Shown here: positions 1-9,363 of the stretch, piece by piece
How the letters are laid out: each line of letters begins with the position of its first letter
Position numbering within the stretch: the first letter of the stretch is position 1
From: Staphylococcus pettenkoferi
Lineage (GTDB): Bacteria; Bacillota; Bacilli; Staphylococcales; Staphylococcaceae
Direction: 5' to 3'
Assembly: GCF_002902685.1 (NCBI RefSeq)
Contig: NZ_PPRN01000035.1
Coordinates: 1 to 51,515, forward strand
Length of the DNA stretch: 51,515 nucleotides
The notes under the pieces: generated by a model
The model's database searches: none
What the model was told of the DNA's origin: nothing
Seen by the model: only the letters and a program-made list of their open reading frames with translations
Translations under genes and position numbers: made by a program

Positions 1-36
1 GTAGTATATCTATCTTTAGAATAGGAGTGATTAATA

Positions 37-675
37 GTGACACGACGTGTACTTATATTAGGGGCAAATGGCAAAGTTTCTAAAGCCGCTATCAATTCAT
101 TTCTAGAAAATACAACTTATACTTTAAGACTTTTCCTCAGAGATGCAAACAGATTGCCAGACTATGCGTCTGACCGTATTCGTGTAAGAGAGGGCGATGC
201 GACAGATTTTGAAGCTGTTAGTGCAGCAATGGCAGATGTCGATATCGTTATTGCAAGTCTTTCAGGTGACTTAGATCAAGAAGCTGAAACGATTGTCCAA
301 GCTATGCAAGAGAACGAAGTGAAACGTCTGCTCTTCGTCACTGCGCTAGGTGTGAATAACGAAGTCCCTCAACCGTTCCAAGATTGGGTTGAAGAACATT
401 TAGGTAATCGTTTAGAGATTTACCGTAAAGCAGCTCAAACGATCGAACAATCTGGCCTTGATTACACATTGATTCGTCCTGCTTGGTTAACGAACTTAAA
501 CGAAGTCGATTACGAAATCACTAAAAAGGACGAAACATTTAAAGGCACTGAGGTTTCTCGTAAAAGTATAGGGGCGCTCATGGTGGAAATTGCGAAACAT
601 CCAGAGCTCTATTCACGTGAAGATATCGGCGTAAACAAGCCCAATACCGATGGCGAGGCACCAAGAGATCTTTAA
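37..675 (+). CDS. NAD(P)-binding SDR-family protein (NmrA/YwnB-like)
   Basis: A 212-residue atypical short-chain dehydrogenase/reductase with one Rossmann domain. The glycine-rich nucleotide loop GANGKVSK lies near residues 9-16. It is followed by a beta-strand ending in a short acidic GDATD segment, as in NmrA and YwnB proteins, which bind NAD(P) but often lack the classical YxxxK catalytic pair. The start is GTG, chosen because an AGGAG ribosome site lies 10 bases upstream. It has its own terminator downstream and no operon partner. The substrate cannot be told from sequence; it may be a redox sensor or a reductase. Confidence 0.8.
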   Translation: MTRRVLILGANGKVSKAAINSFLENTTYTLRLFLRDANRLPDYASDRIRVREGDATDFEAVSAAMADVDIVIASLSGDLDQEAETIVQAMQENEVKRLLFVTALGVNNEVPQPFQDWVEEHLGNRLEIYRKAAQTIEQSGLDYTLIRPAWLTNLNEVDYEITKKDETFKGTEVSRKSIGALMVEIAKHPELYSREDIGVNKPNTDGEAPRDL

Positions 676-732
676 TTTAAAAGTATTACATTTTTATTAA
701 GACATTGAATCTTATATCACTATATTAACGCT

Positions 733-775
733 AAAGAGACAATTTCTATGGACAGGCTATAGAAATTGTCTCTTT
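733..775 (+). terminator. Rho-independent terminator after the SDR gene
   Basis: A 17-base-pair perfect stem (733-749 with 759-775) closes a 9-base loop, and the stem's own 3' arm ends in TTT followed by CTAT. It lies between the SDR gene and the dynamin-like gene, both on +. Confidence 0.8.
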
Positions 776-879
776 CTATAGTCAATGATCTACCCTCACT
801 GAATTTAACACTTTAGACACATCGTTTTTTATTATACAATTAAACTAATCAACAATCGGTAATAAAGGGGATTACAAGC

Positions 880-3800
880 ATGGCGAACACCGAACAATTA
901 GACATACTTTATAAATTGAAGAAAGAAGTAGAGAAATCAAATAATTCTCGACTCGTACATATCATTAACCAAGTGATTAAGAAAGTATATCTCGAACAAT
1001 ATACTGCGACGTTTGTAGGGCATTTCTCAGCAGGTAAATCTACATTAATTAACTCCGTATTGGAACAAAGCATCTTACCAAGTTCACCCGTTCCTACGAC
1101 GAGTAACACTGCCATCGTTTCCGTTTCAGATGAACCGGGAATCATCGCAAACTTAGATAAGCAACGTTACACCATTCTAGATAACTATGACCAAGTGAAA
1201 GTGATGAACCGTGAGAATGTTGATGTTGAGTCTGTAGAGATTAAATTTGAATCATCAAAATTCAATAAAGGGTTCACGCTCCAAGATACACCTGGGGTAG
1301 ACTCCAATGTCGCTACTCACCAAACAAGTACAGAACAGTTCATGTATACAAGTAACATCATCTTCTACACGGTCGATTATAACCACGTTCAATCCGCGTT
1401 GAACTTTGAGTTTATGAAACAGCTCAACAAGGCTGGAATTCCGGTTGTCTTCGTTATTAATCAGATTGATAAACATAACGAAGAGGAAATTACGTTTGAT
1501 ACTTTCAAATCACGTGTAGAGAAGTCAGTTCAAGATTGGGATCTTAACCTTGATAAGATCTTTTACGTAACGAAATTCGACCACCCAGAGAACCAAATGC
1601 AGGCACTCTCTGATTACATGGTTGAGAAAGATACGTACCGCGAAAGCATTGATGATTACGTTGAACGCATCGTTCAATTTATCACAGACGAACAACTGTC
1701 TTATATTCAAACTGAAATCCAACAAATACTCGATACGTTGGATATTCATGAGGAAGATTTCGACCAAGCTTATTTAAACTTCCAACAACGTCAAGAGGTC
1801 AGCGAAGAAGCGCAGTTATTAAATAATCCTGATCAGCTTTATAACTTTTTAAAAGAAAAGCGTAAAGACATATTAGATAATGCCTACGTCATGACACATG
1901 ACACACGGGAAACGATTCGTCTTTATCTTGAAAGTAGAACGAAAGATTTCAAAGTAGGCGGTTTGTTTAATAAGAAGAAAAAGACGGCTGAAGCACAAGA
2001 AACACGACTTAACAATGTGGTCGATCAATTACAAGAGAAAATCGATCAACAAATCCGACAACCGTTGCGTGAAGACATGTCATTCCTCACTCGTTTTATC
2101 AACGATACTGAAGTGAATGAACGTATCTTAAATCAACACTATACGATTCAACCTGAAATTATAACGTCTCTGTATCAAGAGCAAATTCACATCAGTAACC
2201 AATACGTGCTCACATTCTCAGATGATTTAATGAAATCCATCAAACAGTTTGTGAAGAAAGAGTCAGAGCCATTATTTAAAGATGCGATTGAACACGCGCA
2301 TGCTGAGGACTTAGCTATGGATGATGAGCAAGATATGAATGACTATGAGCATTTTATCCAGTTGCGTAACTTGAGAGAGTCACTGACGACACGCAACTAT
2401 CAACACTATTACATCCATCTTCACGACTCACTCGACAAACTGATCGACCGTACAGAAATTCAATACAGTCCGTCATCAACTACAGCCGACAACGGTACAG
2501 AAGAGGCGAACGATGCGGATACAAGTCAAACATCTAGTCAAGATCAAAGTAGCGAGATCGTTGCAGGACTCAAAGCGATACATGACGTTCCGCTCTTCGA
2601 TCAGACGAAGAAAGATATCGAAGGTACGTTGAATCGTCTCGAGCATAAGATGATTAAGATTGGTATCTTTGGCACGTTTAGTGCAGGTAAAAGTAGTCTG
2701 ATTAATGCTTTACTTGGTGATAACTATTTAGTAAGCTCACCGAACCCAACAACGGCGGCAACAACGGAACTCACATACGGTGAAGATAGTGCGATTACAC
2801 TCAAATCAGATGAACAATTACTCGAAGAATTGAACAATGTATTTGAAGTGCATGATGAATCATTCGAGTCCGTCGAAGCATTTTTACAATCTAATACGAA
2901 GAAATTGAAAGAAAAACTTGAAAAGAACCAACTTGCCTTTATCAACGCAATTGAAAAAAATTATAGCGACTACAGAGAAATGTTGCAATCTGGCGAGAAA
3001 CATACGATAGGTCAAGAGGAAATACGTAAATGGAGTTCAGAGGACGAATATGCCACGTTCGTCAACACTGTGCATATTCAGCTACCAATTGACTGGCTGA
3101 AAGATAAGATTATCGTGGACTCACTCGGTTTACATTCCAACAACCAACGTCATACGAATGAAACTGAGAAGATCCTGACGTCTTCTGATTTAATTCTCTA
3201 CGTCAGCTACTTTAACCACTCATTTACTGATAACGACAAACGCTTTATTGAACACATGAAAGACATGAATCAGTTGAATGAGAATCAAGCTTTCAAGATG
3301 ATTATTAATGCGACTGACTTAGCTGAAAGTGAAGACGACCTCAATGCGGTTAAGGATTACGTCCGTGATGCGCTGGCTCAAGTTAATATGAAATCTCAAA
3401 TCTTCGGCGTTTCAAGTCGTGAAGCACTGCGCAGTGGAGATGAGGGGATTGACGCTTTACGCGAAAGTATCGATCACTTCGCCTCAGTAGAATCTAAATT
3501 TATTCTTCAAGATCATATGATGCATCAGTTGAAACAAGTCTCTGTGGCATTTGAAGAAATGATCAATGAATTTGAAACAAATCAATCTCAAATTGAAGAA
3601 CGTAAGAAGAAACTCAACCAACTTTCTCAACAACGTGTGTTGAAACCGAATTTACTCAACACAGTACAACAGCGTAGTCAAAATGAAGTAGAAGACCAAA
3701 TTTATCATCTAACTCAGCGTTTAAATCTTCAATTATTAGATGAAGTGAAATCAATTTATAATAGTCAGATGACGAAATTTGATGACTTTAATAAAGAGAA

Positions 3801-4335
3801 GAGACGTTCAACGAAATTGTATTTAGATCAAATCCATCAACGTTTATATCTCGAACAATCCTTACTCGTAGAACGTACGAAGAAATATTATCTAGAGCAG
3901 CTTGAAGACGAATTTGCACCGCTTCAACGCTTTCTCAATCAAGTGCACGTCTTTATCGACCCAGATTTCAATCTCGCTGAAAGTGACATCACAGAACCAT
4001 ATATGTACCTAGAACTCAATGAAATGTTTAATGCGTTACCTAAATCATTGACGAAGAAAAAGATCATTCAACCAAAAGTACAGCGTGATATCCAACAAAC
4101 CATCACTGACAATACGACTGAGTTGTTAAAACCACAAATCGGCAACTTAAGACAAGCACTTGCAGAATACGTCGACCAAATGATTCAAACATCAGAAGCT
4201 GATTTTGATCAACTTGAAGCTGACATTCAATCACAAATTGAGTCACTACTTGCATTCGATATTGATGCTTCACTCATCAATCAAATCCGAGAAGCAAACA
4301 CAAGTCTTAAATCTGCAATATCAATCGACGACTAG
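880..4335 (+). CDS. Dynamin-like GTPase with two fused GTPase modules (DynA/YpbR type)
   Basis: A 1151-residue bacterial dynamin-like protein in which two dynamin units are fused head to tail, as in Bacillus DynA. Unit one has the P-loop GHFSAGKST at residues 47-55, a DTPGV switch II and an NQID specificity motif. Unit two has GTFSAGKSS at about 598-606, switch II in the altered form DSLG, and NATD. Long helical, glutamine- and lysine-rich stalks follow each GTPase domain. By homology it acts at the cytoplasmic membrane in fusion or repair; that role is inferred. The exonuclease gene follows after 16 bases, so the two are probably cotranscribed. Confidence 0.88.
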   Translation: MANTEQLDILYKLKKEVEKSNNSRLVHIINQVIKKVYLEQYTATFVGHFSAGKSTLINSVLEQSILPSSPVPTTSNTAIVSVSDEPGIIANLDKQRYTILDNYDQVKVMNRENVDVESVEIKFESSKFNKGFTLQDTPGVDSNVATHQTSTEQFMYTSNIIFYTVDYNHVQSALNFEFMKQLNKAGIPVVFVINQIDKHNEEEITFDTFKSRVEKSVQDWDLNLDKIFYVTKFDHPENQMQALSDYMVEKDTYRESIDDYVERIVQFITDEQLSYIQTEIQQILDTLDIHEEDFDQAYLNFQQRQEVSEEAQLLNNPDQLYNFLKEKRKDILDNAYVMTHDTRETIRLYLESRTKDFKVGGLFNKKKKTAEAQETRLNNVVDQLQEKIDQQIRQPLREDMSFLTRFINDTEVNERILNQHYTIQPEIITSLYQEQIHISNQYVLTFSDDLMKSIKQFVKKESEPLFKDAIEHAHAEDLAMDDEQDMNDYEHFIQLRNLRESLTTRNYQHYYIHLHDSLDKLIDRTEIQYSPSSTTADNGTEEANDADTSQTSSQDQSSEIVAGLKAIHDVPLFDQTKKDIEGTLNRLEHKMIKIGIFGTFSAGKSSLINALLGDNYLVSSPNPTTAATTELTYGEDSAITLKSDEQLLEELNNVFEVHDESFESVEAFLQSNTKKLKEKLEKNQLAFINAIEKNYSDYREMLQSGEKHTIGQEEIRKWSSEDEYATFVNTVHIQLPIDWLKDKIIVDSLGLHSNNQRHTNETEKILTSSDLILYVSYFNHSFTDNDKRFIEHMKDMNQLNENQAFKMIINATDLAESEDDLNAVKDYVRDALAQVNMKSQIFGVSSREALRSGDEGIDALRESIDHFASVESKFILQDHMMHQLKQVSVAFEEMINEFETNQSQIEERKKKLNQLSQQRVLKPNLLNTVQQRSQNEVEDQIYHLTQRLNLQLLDEVKSIYNSQMTKFDDFNKEKRRSTKLYLDQIHQRLYLEQSLLVERTKKYYLEQLEDEFAPLQRFLNQVHVFIDPDFNLAESDITEPYMYLELNEMFNALPKSLTKKKIIQPKVQRDIQQTITDNTTELLKPQIGNLRQALAEYVDQMIQTSEADFDQLEADIQSQIESLLAFDIDASLINQIREANTSLKSAISIDD

Positions 4336-4351
4336 AAAGAGGCACGTAGTT

Positions 4352-5233
4352 ATGACACATAGAATATTACTGGTGGATGGAATGGCGTTACTATTTCGCC
4401 ATTTCTATGCCACAAGTTTACACCAGCAATTTATGAGAAACTCTCAAGGAACACCTACAAATGGCATTCAAGGTTTCGTACGTCACGTCTTCTCAGCAAT
4501 CGATGACATCCAACCTACACATGTTGCTGTTTGTTGGGACATGGGGCAAGCGACGTTTCGTAATGACATGTTTGAAGATTACAAACAACATCGCCCCGCA
4601 CCACCTGAGGAGCTCATTCCACAATTCGACAAAGTTAAAGAAGTGTCCGAAGCTTTAGGCTTTGCAAATATTGGAATGACGAATTACGAAGCTGATGATG
4701 TAATAGGGACTTTAGCCCGCAACTATTCAGACGCACATGACGTCTTCGTGGTTACCGGGGATAAGGATATCTTACAATGTCTCAATTCAAATGTTGAAAT
4801 TTGGCTTACGAAGAAAGGTTTCAATATTTATAACAAATATGACTTACATCGATTTGAAGAAGAATATGGTATTACCCCGCATCAGTTAATCGATGTCAAA
4901 GCGTTTATGGGCGATAGTTCAGACGGTTACCCAGGCGTCAAAGGGATTGGAGAAAAAACCGCTTTAAAGCTCATTAAACAATACGGTTCTGTAGAACAAG
5001 TCATTGAGTCTTTAGATCAACTCACGCCAGGACAGCAGAAGAAGATTGAACAAGATATGGCCGCACTTAAGATGTCTAAAACGTTAGCGACAATTCATAC
5101 AGAAGTTCCTATCGATACGACACATCTACTAGAACATTTAGTTTATAATGACGATATCTCTCATGCTTTAGATGTGTGTGAATACCATGAGCTCAAAGTT
5201 TCAGGTAGTTATCTTGCGACACATTTTCTATAA
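4352..5233 (+). CDS. 5'-3' exonuclease (YpcP-type, FEN/PolI N-domain family)
   Basis: A 293-residue stand-alone copy of the 5'-nuclease domain otherwise found at the N-terminus of DNA polymerase I. Visible metal-binding acidic residues include VDGMALLFR at the N-terminus, NYEADDVIG, VTGDKD and DSSDGYPGV. The last runs into the helix-3-turn-helix KGIGEKTA. It should remove RNA primers and 5' flaps. The ATG at 4352 is chosen because it starts the conserved domain and has an AAAGAGG site upstream; a longer reading from 4205 would overlap the dynamin gene and add no recognisable domain. Confidence 0.88.
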   Translation: MTHRILLVDGMALLFRHFYATSLHQQFMRNSQGTPTNGIQGFVRHVFSAIDDIQPTHVAVCWDMGQATFRNDMFEDYKQHRPAPPEELIPQFDKVKEVSEALGFANIGMTNYEADDVIGTLARNYSDAHDVFVVTGDKDILQCLNSNVEIWLTKKGFNIYNKYDLHRFEEEYGITPHQLIDVKAFMGDSSDGYPGVKGIGEKTALKLIKQYGSVEQVIESLDQLTPGQQKKIEQDMAALKMSKTLATIHTEVPIDTTHLLEHLVYNDDISHALDVCEYHELKVSGSYLATHFL

Positions 5234-5261
5234 AAGTGATTTAGTAATAATTAAATGCATA

Positions 5262-5327
5262 AAAAGAAACGGCTCCGTCGATATTCACCTTACAAGAGAA
5301 GGTAAAACATTCGATGAGCCGTTTTTT
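5262..5327. terminator. Bidirectional terminator between the exonuclease and RNase HI-like genes
   Basis: AAACGGCTC (5267-5275) pairs with GAGCCGTTT (5316-5324), with an inner stem ACCTT/AAGGT. A T run follows on + and a run of A precedes, so it can serve both convergent genes. Confidence 0.8.
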
Positions 5328-5353
5328 AATATGGTATGAAGTCGTATGCGACA

Positions 5354-5761
5354 TTAGCGCTTCTTATTGCTCTTTAAATATTGAAATAATCCTTGTTGAG
5401 CATAGTGATTAGCTTCACGATTAGACTTTCTCGGAATCCATTTTACGAATAAAAGAAGAAAGTGAGATTCTAGTTGTTGAATCTGCTCGAAATACGGTCT
5501 GAAGAGGGGATTCTTCACTGATTCACTCTGCATGCTATCTTCAATTAATTTAGAATCCGTATAGACCAACGCATTGTCGACTTGGTGTTGAGAAGCAAGT
5601 TCTAAAGCAAATTTGAAAGCCGCCCATTCTGCCGTGTGATTATCCATCTCACCTAAATACGTCGTTTCAATCTTGCGTTCGGTCTCAGTTATAATGACTG
5701 CAGCACCGACACTTGGTCCTGGGTCGCCACTCGTCGCTGCGTCGAAATAAATCTTAGCCAT
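5354..5761 (-). CDS. RNase HI-like protein (YpdQ type), one acidic site residue replaced
   Basis: A 135-residue RNase HI-fold protein. Three of the four family acidic positions are present: D7 in the first strand (FDAATSGDPGP), E45 in HTAEW and D69 in YTDSK. The fourth, normally Asp in a motif like N..AD.LA, reads NREANHYA, with Asn at that place. The family nicks RNA in RNA-DNA hybrids using two metal ions. Loss of the last Asp weakens but need not abolish activity, and Bacillus YpdQ is to my knowledge reported inactive. It converges on the exonuclease gene, and a YpdP-family gene lies nearby, as in Bacillus. Confidence 0.82.
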   Translation of the reverse strand: MAKIYFDAATSGDPGPSVGAAVIITETERKIETTYLGEMDNHTAEWAAFKFALELASQHQVDNALVYTDSKLIEDSMQSESVKNPLFRPYFEQIQQLESHFLLLFVKWIPRKSNREANHYAQQGLFQYLKSNKKR

Positions 5762-5859
5762 GGTTCACTTCCTTTATCATTATGTTACGACATCTGTCGC
5801 GACTATCATATCATATAATATTATGTATCAAGCACAAATTAAGTTAAACTTTATTTATG

Positions 5860-5890
5860 ATAAACTCACTGTAGACTGAATTGAGTTTAT
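5860..5890. promoter_or_regulatory. Inverted repeat upstream of the hydrolase gene
   Basis: ATAAACTCA (5860-5868) and TGAGTTTAT (5882-5890) form a perfect 9-base inverted repeat with a 13-base centre, about 33 bases before the hydrolase start. A TATAAT-like hexamer overlaps its right edge. It could be an operator; no regulator is identified. Confidence 0.35.
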
Positions 5891-5923
5891 AATCTTTAAT
5901 ATTTTGTATAAAAGGTGAGAACA

Positions 5924-6484
5924 ATGAACAAACAATTATTTATCGTCCACGGCTATCAAGCCACACCTCAAGATCATTGGTTCCCTTGGTTAGCCGAAGA
6001 AATGCGTAAAGAGGGTTATCAGACGACTTCAATACCGTTGCCTCACTCTGATCAACCGCAATACGAAGAGTGGCAAGCGACATTACATCAATATTTAGAT
6101 CAACACATGGATCAGAACACAATTATCGTTGCCCATAGTTTAGGTGTGATTGCTATCTTAAGTTACCTCACATCTTTACCTCAATCTACCAAATTAAAAG
6201 GGCTGTTCCTTGTAGCTGGTTTCAATGAACCTCTACCACACATTCCACAACTTGATACGTTTATTCATCGTTGTGATGTGCGCTTCAGCAAAGTCCAAGC
6301 ACAACACATGTATACGATTGCTGCTTCCGAAGACCCTTCTGTACCTTTAGCTGCAACGAATAGAGTGTCACATGGGTTGAATATTTCAACTACTATCGTG
6401 CATCATCAAGTTCACTTCCTTGCTCGTGAAGGCTTTACATCATTCGAAGCTTTAAAGGATATGTTAGTTAACATAGATAAGTAG
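5924..6484 (+). CDS. Small alpha/beta hydrolase (RBBP9/YdeN family)
   Basis: A 186-residue serine hydrolase of the RBBP9/YdeN family. The nucleophile elbow is AHSLGV at about residues 72-77, and a histidine near the C-terminus (VHFLAREGF) fits the catalytic His. The N-terminus KQLFIVHGYQATPQDHW is the usual oxyanion-hole region. No signal peptide is seen, so it should be cytosolic. ATG 5924 is preferred over GTG 5915 because AAGGTGAG is then at the normal distance. It is monocistronic with a strong terminator. The substrate is unknown. Confidence 0.82.
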   Translation: MNKQLFIVHGYQATPQDHWFPWLAEEMRKEGYQTTSIPLPHSDQPQYEEWQATLHQYLDQHMDQNTIIVAHSLGVIAILSYLTSLPQSTKLKGLFLVAGFNEPLPHIPQLDTFIHRCDVRFSKVQAQHMYTIAASEDPSVPLAATNRVSHGLNISTTIVHHQVHFLAREGFTSFEALKDMLVNIDK

Positions 6485-6493
6485 AACAAACTC

Positions 6494-6538
6494 AAAGAGT
6501 GAAACGTAAACATCGCAATGATGCACGTTTCACTCTTT
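6494..6538. terminator. Terminator between hydrolase and transporter genes
   Basis: A 14-base-pair perfect stem (AAAGAGTGAAACGT, 6494-6507, with 6525-6538) is followed by CGTTTTG on +. It sits between convergent genes and probably works in both directions. Confidence 0.75.
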
Positions 6539-6578
6539 CGTTTTGTAGTTATTTTATTGACGATATGGATTCAAATAC

Positions 6579-7286
6579 TTACTTATCAAAGGCATCTATG
6601 TGATCAATTTTACCTTTACGATACATCGACTTCGCTACATAACCGAAAGGCACGTTGAAAATAGTTGAAATCATTTTAAGTAGATAAGTGGTAATAAAGA
6701 TTTCAAAAACTGCCATAGCCGGCATTGAACCTGCAAAAGCAATCAACACAAACAACGCTGTATCAACGATATTACTCAATAGCGTACTCCCGTAGGCACG
6801 TACAATGAAAGTGCGATCTGAACTAAAAACACGCTTAATCATACTGAATAAGAAGACGTCGAGATGTTGACCGATAATATAAGCGATCACTGAACCGAGT
6901 GCAATACGTGGAACGACGTTAAAAATCGTTTCCAAAGCATGTTGTGTGTGATCGACCGGTGATGGGATAAAAGTGAGCGACATTTGCATCACGATAATCA
7001 TCACTAAGGTTGAGCTGAAACCGAGCCACACTGCTCGCTTAGCTAAACGACGACCATAAATATCATTGAGAATATCCGTAGCCAGATAGATAGAGGCGAA
7101 CATCACATTTCCTAACGTGGCCGAGATAGAGAATAAATCAATCGTCTTGATAACTTGAATATTAGCAATCACAGTTCCAATCGCAATCCATGCAATTAAA
7201 CCATGTTTACCAAAGAGACGATACATCAAGACGAGTAAGATAAACGTCACTAGAAAAGTGAGCACACCAAATAATTCATTAAACAA
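6579..7286 (-). CDS. Queuosine precursor transporter (VUT family, YpdP-like)
   Basis: A 235-residue polytopic membrane protein with about six hydrophobic segments. The family signature TDILNDIYGRR lies about a third of the way in, as in YpdP/YhhQ (DUF165) proteins, which import queuosine precursors such as preQ0, preQ1 or queuine. The assignment is strengthened by a preQ1-I riboswitch directly over its ribosome site, so salvage of the modified-tRNA precursor is the likely role. It starts at ATG with AGGAGG 7 bases upstream and is transcribed alone. Confidence 0.88.
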   Translation of the reverse strand: MFNELFGVLTFLVTFILLVLMYRLFGKHGLIAWIAIGTVIANIQVIKTIDLFSISATLGNVMFASIYLATDILNDIYGRRLAKRAVWLGFSSTLVMIIVMQMSLTFIPSPVDHTQHALETIFNVVPRIALGSVIAYIIGQHLDVFLFSMIKRVFSSDRTFIVRAYGSTLLSNIVDTALFVLIAFAGSMPAMAVFEIFITTYLLKMISTIFNVPFGYVAKSMYRKGKIDHIDAFDK

Positions 7287-7293
7287 TTCAATT

Positions 7294-7332
7294 CCTCCTA
7301 AATTTTGGTTACGCGGGTGTTTAGAAACCGCG
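7294..7332 (-). promoter_or_regulatory. preQ1-I riboswitch, translational type
   Basis: Read on the minus strand, CGCGG (7332-7328) pairs with CCGCG (7316-7312) to form P1. The loop segment CUAAA (7324-7320) is exactly complementary to UUUAG (7302-7298), giving the H-type pseudoknot P2. Between them lies the A-rich tail UAACCAAAA. UUUAG overlaps the first two bases of the AGGAGG ribosome site (7299-7294), so ligand-stabilised folding would hide it. The layout matches the class I aptamer of translational type (Rfam preQ1). I have not run a covariance model. Confidence 0.88.
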
Positions 7333-7348
7333 TTAAACTAACTTGCTC

Positions 7349-7377
7349 ATTCTATACCTAAAATAGTGAGAAATCAA
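7349..7377 (-). promoter_or_regulatory. SigA-type promoter of the queuosine transporter gene
   Basis: On minus, TTGATT (7377-7372), a 17-base spacer, then TAGAAT (7354-7349). Transcription would start about 10 bases before the preQ1 aptamer. Confidence 0.7.
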
Positions 7378-8020
7378 CAGCGTCAGAGATAAAATTAAAA
7401 GGAATTAAGATAATAGTTAAATACGATATTGATATGACAAATTTATCAATAATAAGTTGAGCAATAGGGTGCCTAAGCACTTGAAAATTAAAAATTTGAA
7501 AGCAGTAAGTAATTCAACTCTAATAACTAACGGTAATAATATTCATTTCTATCTCCTAACAGATTTGAAAATAACAAGAAACGATATGTGTTTATTATGT
7601 CCATGCATCAACCCGTAGTTTAATATCGAGCAGAATTACTTGTGTGCTATGTTAGATTAATATATCTTTATTGCTCCGAGCTCTATTGTTTTCAAAAGAC
7701 GACTTGACACGCTTGATAGATTAAGGCTGCAATGAAAATCCATTTTTTTGAACTTGGAAAGTGAGTAAAAATTAGTTGAATGCATTCCCGTAAGAAAGGA
7801 AAGTCGTCAGACTGAAAACAAAATTATGTTGAGCACCTAAATTAAAATGTCAAAGCTTTTACTAACAAACAACCCAGCATCTATCCAAAAAATTCATTTC
7901 AGATATTAAACAAGATAGGGCACTAATGATATAATAAGACATAATATCGCCTTCTTGTTCTTAGGCTGAATCCTTGTATTTCACACGCATTCAAGATATG
8001 ATAATCCACGATTCGCAGGT
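7378..8020. other. Long AT-rich gap without a recognisable gene
   Basis: About 640 bases between the divergent transporter promoter and the zinc-finger gene. I find no open frame with a ribosome site. The one structured piece is the inverted-repeat element at 7686-7821, listed separately. The rest looks like decayed sequence, with many stops in all frames and no similarity that I recognise. Confidence 0.6.
7686..7821. repeat. Interspersed non-coding element, copy 1 (inverted-repeat ends)
   Basis: The ends are inverted repeats in two blocks: TTGTTTTCA (7686-7694) with TGAAAACAA (7813-7821), and GACGACTT (7698-7705) with AAGTCGTC (7801-7808). The interior 7706-7782 aligns with 43619-43695 at roughly three quarters identity, including shared ACGCTTGAT, ATCCATT and AGTTGA. 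This identifies a dispersed, diverged repeat; its nature (miniature transposable element or structured RNA) is open. Confidence 0.55.
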
Positions 8021-8034
8021 AGGAGTGTGATACA

Positions 8035-8220
8035 TTGTTTTCACCAACCGAACAACGAGCACTTAATGAAATTGATCAATTAATGAACGATTATTGCAAA
8101 GACTGCATTTTAAAAACACACTTAAGAAAGACCCAAGGTAAAAACCAAGCCCATTATTTCTGCATCAATGAATGCTCAATAGGCAAAGAGATTAAACAAT
8201 TAGGCAATGAACTGCAATAG
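8035..8220 (+). CDS. Small zinc-finger domain protein (DUF2602-like)
   Basis: A 61-residue protein with four cysteines arranged as CKDC at residues 21-24 and CINEC near 44-48, a spacing typical of a small treble-clef or zinc-ribbon motif. The start is TTG, with TAGGAGTG 10 bases upstream. It ends 12 bases before cvfC, so it is probably the first gene of the cvfC operon. Small zinc-finger proteins at this place are common in staphylococci and bacilli; no function is known to me. RNA, DNA or protein binding are all possible. Confidence 0.72.
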   Translation: MFSPTEQRALNEIDQLMNDYCKDCILKTHLRKTQGKNQAHYFCINECSIGKEIKQLGNELQ

Positions 8221-8232
8221 GGAGTGAGCGTT

Positions 8233-9348
8233 ATGGAAATAGTACGAGTTGAACCAACACCGAGTCCAAATACGATGAAGATTGTCTTAAGTGAAAAACG
8301 CGAAGATAATAAATCAAACACATACACACAAGTACAAGACGACCAGCCAACATATATTAACAATGTACTTGAACTTGAAGGTGTGAAATCCATCTTCCAC
8401 GTTATGGACTTTCTCGCTGTCGATAAAGAACCTAAATTTGACTGGGAAGATGTCTTACCTCAAGTCACTGCTGCGATTAACGACGAAACAGCAGAAACTA
8501 CAGAAGCTACACCAGATGAACATTACGGTGAGGTTAAAGCAGAAGTTCTCATGTTCAAAGGGATTCCGTACCAAATTAAACTCACGACACAAGAAGATGA
8601 ACAGCGTAAACAATTACCTGAACGCTTCGTAGATAGTATGTTAAGCGCTCAAAAAGATAGTGATAACGTTGTATTTTTAAGAAAGTGGGAAGATTTCGGT
8701 ATCCGTTACGGAGAACTCGACGATATCATGGAAGATATTTCTGAAGAGATCCAAGCGCTTTATCCAGACGAGGAATTACAACGCTTGGTCACTGAAGCGC
8801 TAAATACGGATGTCGTGATTCCTGAAAAACAATATCAACACGTGACATTAAATGAGTATCGTCAAACAGACGATTGGAAAGCGCGTTTGAGAATGTTGAA
8901 GAACTTTACTACACCGACGAAAGAAGACTTTGACTTACTCGGTTATGTCTTAGATGAAGAGAGTAAAGTGCCGCTTCGTCGTGAGGCAGTCGTGTTACTT
9001 GGCATGATTGAAGATCAAGAAGTGTTGCCATATATTTATAAAGGGTTGCACGATAAAAGTCCAGCTGTCAGACGTACAGCAGGTGACTGTCTCAGTGATT
9101 TAGGCTTTAAAGATGCGCTTCCAGAGATGGAAAAAGCTTTAGATGACCCACAAAAAATCGTGCGCTGGCGTGCCGCGATGTTCTTATTTGATGAAGGTGG
9201 GCATGATCAATTACCAGCACTTAAAGCGCACGAAGATGATCCAGCTTATGAAGTTAAACTGCAAATCGAGATGGCTATTTCACGAATTGAAAGTGGCGAC
9301 GAAGCACTCGGTTCAGTTTGGAAACAAATCGCTAATAGAAACAAATAA
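8233..9348 (+). CDS. cvfC: Conserved virulence factor C: Nfu N-domain fused to HEAT repeats
   Basis: A 371-residue soluble protein. Residues 1 to about 85 form an Nfu/NifU N-terminal-type domain with the family signature [11 protein letters not shown]; the CxxC cluster domain of true Nfu proteins is absent. An acidic linker follows, and residues from about 215 to the end form helical HEAT-like repeats (two clear units, [12 protein letters not shown] and [15 protein letters not shown]). In S. aureus the cvfC operon affects virulence through thyA expression, and thyA lies two genes downstream here. ATG 8233 is chosen over GTG 8224 because GGGAGTG is then properly spaced. Confidence 0.85.
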   Translation: MEIVRVEPTPSPNTMKIVLSEKREDNKSNTYTQVQDDQPTYINNVLELEGVKSIFHVMDFLAVDKEPKFDWEDVLPQVTAAINDETAETTEATPDEHYGEVKAEVLMFKGIPYQIKLTTQEDEQRKQLPERFVDSMLSAQKDSDNVVFLRKWEDFGIRYGELDDIMEDISEEIQALYPDEELQRLVTEALNTDVVIPEKQYQHVTLNEYRQTDDWKARLRMLKNFTTPTKEDFDLLGYVLDEESKVPLRREAVVLLGMIEDQEVLPYIYKGLHDKSPAVRRTAGDCLSDLGFKDALPEMEKALDDPQKIVRWRAAMFLFDEGGHDQLPALKAHEDDPAYEVKLQIEMAISRIESGDEALGSVWKQIANRNK

Positions 9349-9363
9349 TAGAGAGGAGATTCT

